From: Branchiostoma floridae
Lineage: Eukaryota; Chordata; Leptocardii; Amphioxiformes; Branchiostomatidae
Direction: 5' to 3'
DNA: 56,081 bases
Assembly: GCF_000003815.2 (NCBI RefSeq)
Contig: NW_023365802.1
Coordinates: 113,155-169,235 of the forward strand
Below the pieces are notes generated by a model, which searched no databases, was not told the DNA's origin, and saw only the letters and a program-made list of their open reading frames with translations. Position numbers and translations under genes: made by a program. Shown piece by piece: positions 22,930 through 33,469 of this stretch. The stretch's first letter is position 1. Each line of letters starts with the position of its first letter.

Positions 22930-23135
22930 CGCAAATTCGGAAGGCGGCAGTTCCCAAATGCACCTTATTCGAGGGACGGCCCTCATTTCCACCTGAGTGA
23001 AGAGGGGAAAGCCATGTTAAGTGAATTCTCCAAGGGCAAAGGTTCTGTGACTTGACATGATTTAAACCTGGGACCACTTACTTCTGAGCAGAATACTCTG
23101 CCGCTACGCCACATGAACCCGTGTGCCCCATGATA
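22930..23135 (-). mobile_element. tRNA-derived SINE, copy 3 (degenerate)
   Basis: The minus strand shows TGGCGTAGCGG (box A) and GGTTTAAATC (decayed box B). The plus strand shares CGAGGGACGGCCCT and CTCCAAGGGCAAAGG with copy 2. Confidence 0.65.
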
Positions 23136-23662
23136 TGTTTTGGACTGCCCTTTTGAGAATTGCGCAACAACGCATTTCGACATATTCTTACCTTCCGATA
23201 GTGTTGTAGGTCACCAAGTTACTTCCCACCATGTGCTTTCACATAGTTTTTCTCATTTTCTTTTTTAGTTAAATTTGTAATTGTACATCTATCCTGATAA
23301 CTTTGCTCTGCGGTTTCTCTCCATTTTTTTTGAGAGTAGTATTCCGTCCCTCTCCGAAATGTCGAAATAGTACAGTCCAGCTAATGCCCAAGGCAAGACG
23401 AGACCGTGGCGCTTTTATTGTTCTCTTTCTGCTTGAACAGGCACGTGCGGGGTAATGAGCTAATTTTCAGACCGTACCACTAGGATCCCTAGTTTTTTTT
23501 TTAAGACTCAACATGTTTGTAGCTACGGAGTATCTTTATCCAATGAGATAAACCTTTTTTCTGTCAAACGTTTTGCACAACGACAATAGGGCATAATGCG
23601 TTTGATCCAGTAGACAATTGCATGTTTCTTATAAACCTCACTTCCACACAGCACTGAAAATG

Positions 23663-23863
23663 TACTCTCCAAGCAGAGGTCGAATCGTGCAGGTGTAGTG
23701 GTAGTCGATAGGCTTGCACTCGCGCAGAGGTGGGAAGAGCNNNNNNNNNNNNNNNNNNNNNNNNNNNNNNNNNNNNNNNNNNNNNNNNNNNNNNNNNNNN
23801 NNNNNNNNNNNNNNNNNNNNNNNNNNNNNNNNNNNNNNNNATTCGACCTCTGCTTGGGGAGTA
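23663..23863. repeat. Inverted repeat spanning an N gap
   Basis: 23663-23685 and 23841-23863 are reverse complements over 23 bases with one mismatch (AAGCAGAGGTCGAAT against ATTCGACCTCTGCTT). The gap lies in the loop. Confidence 0.8.
23741..23840. other. Assembly gap (100 N)
   Basis: Unknown-size gap. The flanking inverted repeat probably caused it. Confidence 0.98.
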
Positions 23864-26104
23864 CTGAAAATGTTCATGGCCCGACACTTAAGGTCATGGA
23901 CTAATTTTTTATCGGGTGAGTTAAGCTAGCCTGTAACACATGACACCAACATTTTTGATACAGGTTGCCAAATCATTTTCGTAAGTTGTGAATTTTAGGA
24001 ATGATTTTTCGTTCTGCGCATGTTCGTAACCTTGTGTTTTGTCCACACCATTCGACAAGTTTCGAGAGTTCACTAAATTCATTAACATCTAAATAAAGGT
24101 CCAAACAAAGAAACAAACAAACACAGCTTTGAAAGTTGACATAGTCGTCCGACCTGAGGTCAATGAACTTATTTTTGTTCTCGTGTTAGTAAAGTCTACC
24201 TGCAGCATGTGACATGTCAAGTTTTGACTTATATGGGATTTCTTGCATTTTTGCGTTAACCACGTAAAATTAGGAATAATTCCTTCTGTGCATGTCCATG
24301 ATATTTTGCTTCATCATCCAGGCTCTTCGTGTAGTTTCGAGAGTTCATTGAACTGATTTGCATTCGTGAGGAATAATGGGTCCTTTCAACGTCGTCTTTC
24401 AAAATTCAAAAAGGTCACTTCCTTGTGACGTGGAACACTCTAAACGCTGAGCTCCGCACCACTTTAAAGGTGGGGTGGCGAAAGGATATTGGGAGAAATT
24501 ACCGTTGACCAATCCATTTTATTGACGTAGACTTTGTTGTTTGTCATTAATGCATGCATAATGACAGCGTATGTTACATAAAACTTGATATTCCACCCCA
24601 TATATTCGACTATTCTTAGATATACACAGCGATTTCGTTCTGCATCGTTACAGCAAAATATACCCCCCCCCCCCTCCGAAATGTCCGAATGATACAACCC
24701 TGTCAATGCCCAAGGCAACACGGGACCCACCTTTGTCTATTTTTCTCCTTCTGCCTGAGCAGACACGGTAACGAACTGTTTTTCAGACCGTACCGACATA
24801 GTCTAGGATCCCTAGTTTTAAAAGTACATGTTCGTAGCTATGCGGAACAGTGTTAATCTTATTCATGAAATAAGAAAGAATACCTTTGCTAAACGATTTC
24901 CGCAATGTAAGTAGGACTTGCATACAGCTATTAAAATAGGCATAGCCCAATATTTGAGGTCGCTGAACATATTTTTGTTATCAAGTAGGTCAAGTCAGAT
25001 TGCAGCATATGGCGTCTCGAGTTTTGGGATTCCCTCCAAATTTTCGTGAACGAGGATAGTTTCGAGAGTTCATTGAACTTATTTGTATTCGCTACTATAT
25101 ATAAGTAAGTAAGTAAGGAACAATGGGTTCTTTCAACTTCGTCTATCAATATTCAAAAGGTCACTTCCTTGTGACGTGGTAGTCGCTCTACACAATGGCC
25201 TACGTAGAGATATCTCTAGCAATTTTGAAAGAGCGTTGACTATCCGCCTGTCCGAAATATCAAAATGGTACAGCACATTACAGAGAAAGTTTCCATGACT
25301 TGTCAGGTTGATTTTGTAAACAATTGGTTTTAAGACATATCCTGATATCTTAGACGCATCAAATGTCACATATATACATGTGCCAGTGGCCCTGTCAGTA
25401 ACAAATATGGCGTGGTTGAACTTTTTTCCCCTGAGTGAACAGACACAATAACAAGTTGTTTACATGGCAGGGCGGTTTAGATCGTAGCTTGACGTTTCTC
25501 CCCAAGTCAGTGTTTAGTGTCAACTAAGATATGTTTTATCTGCCTGACATAATAACAGCAGTAAAGTATCTCAATGTTGGAATGCTAGTGTCTTCAAAAT
25601 CTCAGCAACCACTTACAGATTATGAACAGCGGAAGTTGTCTGGTCTTTGAGGTCACTGAACTTAAAAAAATAGCTTCAAGTCGCTTCATTTAATCGAATG
25701 GTCTAATTTACTACGTGATATATCGAGATATGAAAACTTAAGCGTCATTAACGTTACAAGGACAAACTGTAAAAATGATACAGAAAATACCCCTGTTTTC
25801 AACTTTGGGATCTTCAAGGAAACGGTTAATATAGGCACAGCTTGTCCCACACAATATTGTTTCCTTGCCAGGATAACGTACATGAGGATCAAAATACAGC
25901 ATAACTATGACTTAGAAAGCCATCACGATGAAGTTGGTTATTTCTTCTTTGTAAAGAACAAATTAAACTTCAACACTTAATTAGCCATATAGTAAGCTTA
26001 GGTATCGTTCAAAAGCGTTAAATAACAGAATGATTTTAACGATGCCACCTGACAAGTACCTTCATGTAAACAGATTACTTCAGTTCCAGCAGTCGAAAAG
26101 TTTC

Positions 26105-26164
26105 GGGACTTTACCGAGCTCATTAGTATTCACAATGGACAATAGGATCCAGGTAACGTCACCT
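26105..26164 (+). promoter_or_regulatory. Upstream copy of the promoter motif block
   Basis: Contains GGGACTTTAC (26105-26114) and AGGTAACGTCACCT (26151-26164). The second is a one-base decayed version of the CRE palindrome in the proximal copy. Confidence 0.4.
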
Positions 26165-26444
26165 GTTTGTCTGTACAGATAACAAAGAAATAACACCCAC
26201 CTACTTTAAAATTAGCAGCGATTTCTTCTACCTGCCTGAACATCAAAGGAGTCACGAGTTGCTGCACCTTTTTTTCTCTGAAAACACACCCGTTTATGAA
26301 ATTGGTCAATTATCAAGTAGATCATAAGACTGAAGCCCAGCTCTCATTCCACACAACTCTGGACTGCGGCGGGAGGAAGTTTGGTCACCACTCTGAAAGA
26401 AAAATTAGCCTCGTGCACTGGGACTGCATCTGGGCAACTTCAAC

Positions 26445-26449
26445 ATGAA
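26445..26449 (+). other. Duplicate first coding exon (ATGAA) with donor
   Basis: ATGAA followed by a consensus GTAAGT donor, in sequence closely matching gene A's exon 1 at 29030-29034. It can splice in frame to exon 2 (30272). It is either an alternative promoter/first exon or a leftover of the duplication. Transcription start mapping would distinguish the two. Confidence 0.5.
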
Positions 26450-28693
26450 GTAAGTGGTGATCTGTTGTTGTTCATAATGGAAATTGCACAATCTGCACTG
26501 ACATCTTTATTTAGTATCTATACGTGCCTACAGCATGTATAGTAGCGAGTCCACTGACCAGCGACGTTGTCTCTGGAACTAGGAGCTGCTTACCCGAAAT
26601 ACAGGCTACCGGACTGAGTCACAGTCCTCGGGACGGGGAGTCAATCCTTCGTCCGCTGTTCCTTATGGTTGTCGAAAAGAACCAGGCAAATTTACCCGGC
26701 TAGATCGTCTAATCTTATAATTTTCAAAAAGAATTTTGTGACTTTCATCGGTGTGGACATTCCTAAGTGCTGACATGTTGTCTGTCCTCTGTGTAAACAC
26801 ATCATCGTGTTGTTTATCGGTACGTAACACATGATACCCATGCCTCTAGTATCGGTCTTAGAACTGTGCGAACAAATACGCACGTACATGACATTGCATT
26901 GTTTGTCAGATCATACCGTCTCGAGCTTCGGACCTCGGGTTTTCTGCTTAACCCAATACATGTCTGTCGTCAACAAGAACAGGGTTTATTTCATTTCTAT
27001 TGTTAAAGTTGATCTACTATCATCTAAATCTTGTTACGTACGATGCGAAGCATTTTAGAGAATGGCAATAAGACACATATCATGGTACCTTCCAAATCAA
27101 AGTAGTTACTTTGCACCAGTAACAATAGGCGTAGCCGTGTTTTGAGGCCTTTGAACTTTGTTCCTAGTTGTCTGTCTTAGATTTTCTTAAATTTCAGAGG
27201 AGCATGACGTTAGAAGAGTGACACAATTACATACATATGGATGGTCAAAGTGTTAAATGTTTGCTAAATGTGTCGCATTGATTGAAATTTGAGACCTTCG
27301 AGGAAATGGTTGCTGCTAGCACGACCTTCATACACGGGTTTGGCTGTCTGCCAGCATGACGTACCTGAAGATAGTACTAGATTACGCAATGTTCATCTCT
27401 CTCTCTTTCTCATCCAACCGCGATAATGTGCCTTTGGCCATGGTAAAGGTACTGTATGCATGAATTCTTGTGCTTGGGGGGGGGGGGAGGAGTAAATGGA
27501 GTTCTTTCAACATCGACGATCAAAATTCACAAAGGCCATTTCCTTGTGACGTGGAACGCTCTACATGCTGAGCGCATTACCCTTCTAAGTTTGAGGGTGG
27601 CGAAAGGATGCCCCGCTAGAATACCCACCGAACACTCCATTTATATAATGTAGATTTTGCTGTGTGTCATTCTTGCATGCATAAAACAACATTTGTCTTA
27701 TTAGCTGATCTTCCACCCCACATTACAGCGAGACTTCCTACGACTTGTCAGGTTGATTTTGTAAACAAGTGGTTTTTACTAATAAAGACATTCTGCTATC
27801 TTAGATGCTACTTTACACCCTTCAGAAAATGTCACATATATACATGTGCCAGTGACCCAGTAACAAATATGGCATGGTTGAACTTTTTTCCTCCTGATTG
27901 AACAGATACAATAACAAGTTGTTTATATGCCAAGGCCGGTTGAGATCGTAGCTTGGTGTTTCTCCCCAAATCAGTGTCTACTGTCAATCAAGATATGTTT
28001 TATTTACCAGGCATGATGGCAGCAGTAAAGGATTTCAGTAATGGGATGCTGGTATCTTCCAATTCTTAGCAACCACTTACGGATTATTAACGATAGAAGT
28101 TGTCTGGTGTTTGAGGTCATTGAAGTTTAATAACTTCAAGTCGCTTCATTTAATTGTACTGTCTTATTCACTATTGAACATATCGAGATATCACAACCTC
28201 AGCGTTACAAGGACAAACTGTAAAAATTGTACAAAAAATACCGCTACATTGAACTTTGGGATCATCCTTTAAGGAAATGGTTCATGTTTGCACAGCTTGT
28301 CAACAATTTTGTCTGCTTGCCAACATAAAGTACCTGAGGATCAGATTAGAGCATAGCTATAACTTGGAATGGCCATCACGATGAAGGTTTTCTTTTTAAT
28401 GAACTACTTAAACTACAACACTTCCAAATCTGTGTTGTTAACGGTAATTAGTGATCTACTAAGCTTAACGACAGGATGATTTTAATGATGTCATCTAACA
28501 AGTACGTTGCTAATGTTAACAGATCACTTCAGTCAATCAATCGTTCACTTGCATCATGAGTTGATGCGTGGCGGCTTGAGACAGTTCCGACAGTTCTCAC
28601 CACGTTGTTTTGCACTGGGCGTAGACAGTCTACTCGGATCTGGTGACCACCAGCCCCTGGAGTGTGTCAGTGTGCCAGCAGTCGAAACGTTTC

Positions 28694-28703
28694 GGGACTT
28701 TAC
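28694..28703 (+). promoter_or_regulatory. kappaB-like box, gene A
   Basis: GGGACTTTAC, one base from the classical NF-kappaB/Rel site GGGACTTTCC. It is retained in all three copies of this promoter (26105, 28694, 48536) although surrounding sequence has drifted. Confidence 0.4.
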
Positions 28704-28739
28704 TGAGCTCATTAATATTCACAAGAGACAATGGGATCC

Positions 28740-28753
28740 AGGTGACGTCACCT
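28740..28753 (+). promoter_or_regulatory. CRE palindrome, gene A
   Basis: AGGTGACGTCACCT is a perfect 14-base palindrome containing the CREB/ATF site TGACGTCA, about 280 bases upstream of the start codon. It is changed in the upstream unit and absent in gene B. Confidence 0.45.
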
Positions 28754-29029
28754 GGCTGTCTGTACCGATAATAAAGAAATAAGAACTGCCTACATTAAAA
28801 AAAAGCGACGATTACATTCTACCTAACTAAACTTCAAAAGAGTCACGTGTTGCTGCACCTTTTTTCCCTGAAAACACACCCGTTTGTGAAATTAGTCAAT
28901 TATCAAACAGATCATAAGATCGAAGTCCAGCTCTCATTCCGCACAGCTCTGCGGCGGGAGGAAGTTTGGTCACCACTCTGACAGAAACATTTGCCTCGTG
29001 CACTGGGACTGCATCTGGGCAACTTCAGT

Positions 29030-32000
29030 ATGAAGTAGGTGGTGATCTGTGTTCGAACTTTCATGATGGAAATTGCGCATACTGCACTGAATCCTTTATT
29101 TAGCATCTTTACGTGCTTAAAGCATTGTATAGTAGCGAGCATAGTCCACCGGTTAGCGGCCTTGTCTCTGAAACTAGCAGCTGCTCACCCGACATACAGG
29201 CTACCGGACAGAGTCGCAGTCTTAAGAAGGGGAAGTCAATCCTTGGTCCACTGTTTTGTTTACTGTTTTCGAAAAGAAGTAGGTGATCTTACCCGGCTAG
29301 AATGTTTATTATTATAGGGAAGAACTTGGTAAGTTTCTTTGCTGTGAACATTCCTGATGTTGGCATGTTGTTGATTTTCTCTGTGAACGCAGTATTGTGT
29401 TGTTGTTGCTTTTTTTTTGATATATCAGATGATACCAATGCCGCTAGTATCGGTCTTCTGTGCGAACAAATACAATTTGTTTATCGGACCATACCATCTT
29501 TAGCTTCGAATCTCTTGTTTTATGCTTAACCCAATATAATATATGTCTTTTGTAAACAAGAAAAAGGTTTATTTTATTTCTATCTTTAAATATAATCTAC
29601 TATCATTTTTTTAGAATCATTGATACGTACAATACGACGCATTTTGGAGAATACACATCATGGTACCTTCCAAAACAATATAGTTACTTGCGCACCATTA
29701 ACGATAGGCGTAACCGTGTTTTGAAGCCTTTAAACTTTGTTCCTAGTGGTCTCTCTTAGATTTTCTATACTTTCTGACGAACATGACGTTGTTAGAGAGA
29801 CGCTATTACATAAATATGCATGGTCAAAGTATCGGAGGTTTGCTAAATATGTCGCTTTCTTTGGAATTTGAGTCCTTCAAAGTAATTGTTGCTTCTCCTC
29901 ACACGAGTTTGGCTGTCTGCCAGCATGACGTACCTGAGGATAATACTAGACCAAGGAATGGTCCTCTCTCTCTTTCTCTCTCTATCTCTCTCATCCCACC
30001 GATGTTGTACTCTTAGCCACGATAAAGGTACAAGACCTATTGTGTTTTTGGGGTAAAGGTCGTGGTAGGGGTCAATTGTGCTGAATTTTACTTCCTTTAT
30101 GGAAATGTCAGCTGTGTCACAGGGGTTTGGCTGCCTGCCAGTCATAATTACGTGGACTTAGAATTGACATGGACAAGGTTATGTATATAGAGAGAAAATT
30201 TCTATAACATGTAAATCAAAACATTGTTTAAATTGGCCGGATGGATCTTCATTCTTGTTCTATACTTTCAGGTTTTTGCAGTGTGTGTTTCTACTGCTCC
30301 TGATATCTGCACTTATCCTAACGTCAGACGCATGGCGTCGTCGTCGTCGGCGTCGTCGTCGTGGTAAGTACGTTAACCAGTGTGTATCGTTCTTTCACTT
30401 ATCTTGCAGCAGAAATGTCCAATTATTGTGAGCATTTGTGGATGATTTCATGTGATGTATAAAATAAACATTGCCAACGGCATTCTTTTTCTGGTGATAT
30501 TGAAATTTGTTTCTTAGGATTTTTTTTTAAATCAGTTCCAGCGCCAACAGGCTGCTCCTCACCACCAACCCTGTCCTTCACCACAAGGAGCGGCTGTTAC
30601 TCCCCCTACACCCATGGGGAGAGATGTACCTACCGGTGCCTGTCTGGATACAGTCGGGTCTCCGGTGACTACACCAGAACCTGCTCTAGTGGAAGCTGGA
30701 GTGGAACCAACCTCGTCTGCAGGGGAGGTACATATCACACTCTAGGATATGTAGACATTGGGCAAAAGAATAGCTGAAAAAGATACAAGATTGCGTGCAT
30801 TGCATGTTTACGTGAGAAAGGAAGGTAGTTTTGTATTCAAAATAGAATACCACCATTTTATTCGAACTTTCCATTTTACCTTCTAAAACAAGATTAAAAA
30901 GAAGCTGAATTTCATGTTCAATGCTACTTTAATTTGTACGAGTGTCTACCTGCCCATCATCACACAATTGTTCTTTTTAATGCGTCACATTAAATATCTG
31001 GGTTTCCTTGTGTTGTGGTTTTTAATCAGTGTCAACATACTGCTCTTCACCGCCAACCCTGTCCTACACCTATCGGAGCGGCTGTTACTCCCCCTACACC
31101 AATGGGGAGAGGTGTACCTACCGGTGCCGTACCGGGTACAGTCGGGTCTCTGGAGACTACACCAGGACCTGCTCCGGTGGCGGCTGGGCTGGATCAAACC
31201 TGATCTGTAGGCGAGGTATGTGTCGCCTGTGATATCTTAAAGTGTTGTCGGGTCTAAAGCGACGGAATATTAAAAAGTAGAAAAAAAAATTAACCGATAT
31301 TATTATTATTTTCTTGGTAGAATAAATGAACTTGATCTGTAAGAATTCAAGTATCTAATAGTCTCCTAATGGCCTGGATGCACCCTTTTAGCTTTGAAAC
31401 CACGTTAGAAAATAATCTCAATGCCATGTTTCCAAATCTACCTTTATACGTACTTAGGGTCGACCTGTTCTTCACCACCAACCCTGGCCTACACCTACCG
31501 GAGAGGTTGTAACTACCCCTACACCAATGGGGAGAGGTGTACCTACCGGTGCCGTACCGGGTACAGTCGGGTCTCCGGAGACTACACCAGGACCTGCTCT
31601 GGTGGCCGCTGGGTTGGAACAAACCTGGTCTGTCGGCGAGGTATGTGTCGCCTGTGATATCTTAAAGTGCTGTCGGGCTTTAAGCGACGGAGCATTAAGA
31701 AGAAAAAAAAACTTAACCGAAAATATTATCATTTCCCTGATAGAAAGAATAAACTTGGTCTTTAAGAATTATGGTATTTGATAGTCTCGTAATGGCTTGG
31801 ATGTACCCTTTTTTCTTTGAAACCACGTTAGAATATGATGCCATGTTTTCAAATCTGCCATGATACATACTCAGGGTCGACCTGTTCTTCACCACCAACC
31901 CTGTCCTACACCTATCGGAGCGGCTGTTACTCCCCCTACACCAATGGGGAGAGGTGTACCTATCGGTGCCGTACCGGCTACAGTCGGGTCTCCGGTGACT

Positions 32001-33361
32001 CCACCCGGACCTGCTCTGGTGGCCGCTGGGATGGAACAAACCTGGTCTGCAGGCGAGGTAGGTATCTCCTGTTATATCCTAAAGCCACGGAACATAGAAA
32101 AAAACTTAACTGAGCATATTTCTTTGATAGAAAGAATAAACAGGTAGTGCAGTCAGGACATGCTCTTATGGACCTGGACTGAAACCAACCTCGTCTGTAG
32201 GAGAGGTACATAGTACGTGCTGGGATAAGTAGATCATTAGAAAAGCATTAATATATATATCTAAAATATGCGTATATTGCATTTCCCTGATGTAAGAAAG
32301 GATGAAACACGTATCTAAGAACTTCTTTTTCAAAATTTTAAGTTACAATTCAACAAACTCATTCAATACGTTTTCAGGATCGACCTGCCCTTCACCACCA
32401 TCTCCGGCCTACACCTACCGGAGTGGCTGTAACTACCCCTACACCAATAGGGAGAGGTGTACCTACCGGTGCCGTCCCGGATACACCCAGGTCTTCGGTA
32501 GTAACATCAGGACCTGCAATTACGGGACCTGGGCTGGGACCAACTTGGTCTGCAGGAGAGGTACGTATCGGGATCAAGAGTAGAAAACGAGAGCTTACCA
32601 AGCATCTAAATTAACTGAGCATATTTCCATTTACCTCCCTACTAACAGAAAGAACGGATTGTGTTTCATTCAGACATTTCATATTTTTTCTCATTACCTC
32701 ATTACGTAGCCATTTCCCTTTCATTAAACATTCAAAAGCCATTGTTTTGTAGTTATCCTCCTCATAAGCAAATACACACAAAATACAGGCCTTTAAAGTA
32801 GCAATAAACAGAAGTACCCCTATCGAAAAAATGAGCTGAACTGAGCAAAACTCATAATTTATTGTTGAAGACAAGCTAAAAAACATCATTTTCTTTATTA
32901 CCTTTCTAATATATCTATAAAGATGGAGACCTACAAACTCTATGAATTGATTGGTAAATTTACAAACGACTTTCTTATTAGCCAATCCGACTGCACATGA
33001 AATAATCCACCCAGAAATGAGAAAAGAGGGGTAGGCAACGTAAACGATTGATGGCATCAGAGAAAGGACAGGCCTGGCAGCATTGAGAAGAACAAAAAAA
33101 ATTAGAAGGGTAGAGACAACTGGCTGTAAGATCTGTGGTACCCCAGAGGCCAGCTAGTTAGACTAGTAAGGGATAGATGAGACCAGATGAGTAATTGTAT
33201 CTAAATCTTCATGTTATTTTCCAGGCGGAGGCGATTGCCCTATACCCATTGGCCCTGGCATCTGTGTGAATCGCTGTTACGCTGATTCTAACTGCAGGTT
33301 CGGACAGAAGTGTTGCTCCAACGGCTGTGGACGTGTCTGCATGAGTCCCACATATGGCTAG
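29030..33361 (+). CDS. Gene A: secreted polyarginine, 5 x sushi, WAP protein (386 aa)
   Basis: Eight coding exons join in frame: 29030-29034, 30272-30363, 30536-30727, 31030-31215, 31458-31640, 31875-32057, 32378-32560, 33225-33361. All carry GT/AG borders, and the domain exons are all phase 1-1. The product starts MKFLQCVFLLLLISALILTS (signal peptide, cleavage near residue 22), then DAW and nine arginines (24-32). Five sushi/CCP domains follow (about 33-96, 97-158, 159-219, 220-280, 281-341), each with six cysteines rather than the usual four; the extra pair lies in SGCYSPYTNGERC. The end is a WAP (whey acidic protein, four-disulfide core) domain with all eight cysteines (342-386). Sushi domains mediate protein binding; WAP domains occur in protease inhibitors and antimicrobial proteins. 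An extracellular defence or matrix role is inferred, not shown. Exons 3-6 are recent tandem copies with homologous introns. Start choice: first ATG, conserved in three copies. Confidence 0.82.
30272..30363 (+). CDS. Gene A exon 2: signal peptide and R9
   Basis: 92 bp. Four CGT codons, one CGG and four CGT codons encode nine arginines directly after the signal peptide. GTAAGT donor. Confidence 0.82.
30536..30727 (+). CDS. Gene A exon 3: sushi 1
   Basis: 192 bp, six cysteines, Trp before the last Cys (SGSWSGTNLVC). An alternative acceptor six bases downstream (TTCCAG) keeps frame. Donor GTACAT. Confidence 0.85.
31030..31215 (+). CDS. Gene A exon 4: sushi 2
   Basis: 186 bp, phase 1-1, six cysteines (TYCSSPPTLSYTYRSGC...GGWAGSNLIC). 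87 bp (31064-31150) are identical to gene B sushi 1. Confidence 0.85.
31458..31640 (+). CDS. Gene A exon 5: sushi 3
   Basis: 183 bp, six cysteines. The preceding and following introns are homologous to each other, so exon plus intron was duplicated as a unit of about 420 bp. Confidence 0.85.
31875..32057 (+). CDS. Gene A exon 6: sushi 4
   Basis: 183 bp, six cysteines, nearly identical to sushi 3. Donor GTAGGT. Confidence 0.85.
32144..32205 (+). pseudogene. Decapitated sushi exon fragment
   Basis: Matches the 3' third of a sushi exon (AGGACATGCTCTTATGG, ACCAACCTCGTCTGTAGGAG, then a GTACAT donor), but the 5' part is missing. One base is lost after TATGG relative to sushi 5, so the Trp-containing segment is out of frame. 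It sits in the intron between sushi 4 and sushi 5. Confidence 0.72.
32378..32560 (+). CDS. Gene A exon 7: sushi 5
   Basis: 183 bp, six cysteines, more diverged from the others (RPGYTQVFGSNIRTCNYGTW). GTACGT donor. Confidence 0.85.
33225..33361 (+). CDS. Gene A exon 8: WAP domain and stop
   Basis: Reads GGDCPIPIGPGICVNRCY, ADSNCRFGQKCCSNGCG, RVCMSPTYG, stop. The eight cysteines, including the central CC pair, follow the four-disulfide-core spacing. Confidence 0.87.
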
Positions 33362-33442
33362 ACCACATCTAACGCTTTGTGTATAACAAAAAAAAATCCC
33401 TCTGAAATAGATGCCGAATGCTTGACTAATATTCATGTAAAA

Positions 33443-33448
33443 CAATAA
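33443..33448 (+). terminator. Polyadenylation signal, gene A
   Basis: AATAAA 82 bases past the stop codon, followed within 25 bases by plausible cleavage sequence. Confidence 0.65.
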
Positions 33449-33469
33449 AAATCTAGTTCGAATTAGACG

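Larger units (their letters stand above)
24415..27400 (+). repeat. Tandem duplication of gene A 5' region, unit 1
   Basis: Homologous to 27535-30015. Shared blocks run from TTCCTTGTGACGTGGAAC, through the promoter-like segment with GGGACTTTAC and AGGTAACGTCACCT, the first exon at 26445-26449, and on into intron 1 (TACAGGCTACCGGAC). Older, shorter copies of the same blocks occur at 23330-23500 and 25060-25380. Confidence 0.85.
27535..30015 (+). repeat. Tandem duplication of gene A 5' region, unit 2
   Basis: The copy adjacent to gene A's second exon. It is about 0.5 kb shorter than unit 1 owing to internal indels. It carries the promoter and first exon used in the gene A model. Confidence 0.85.
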
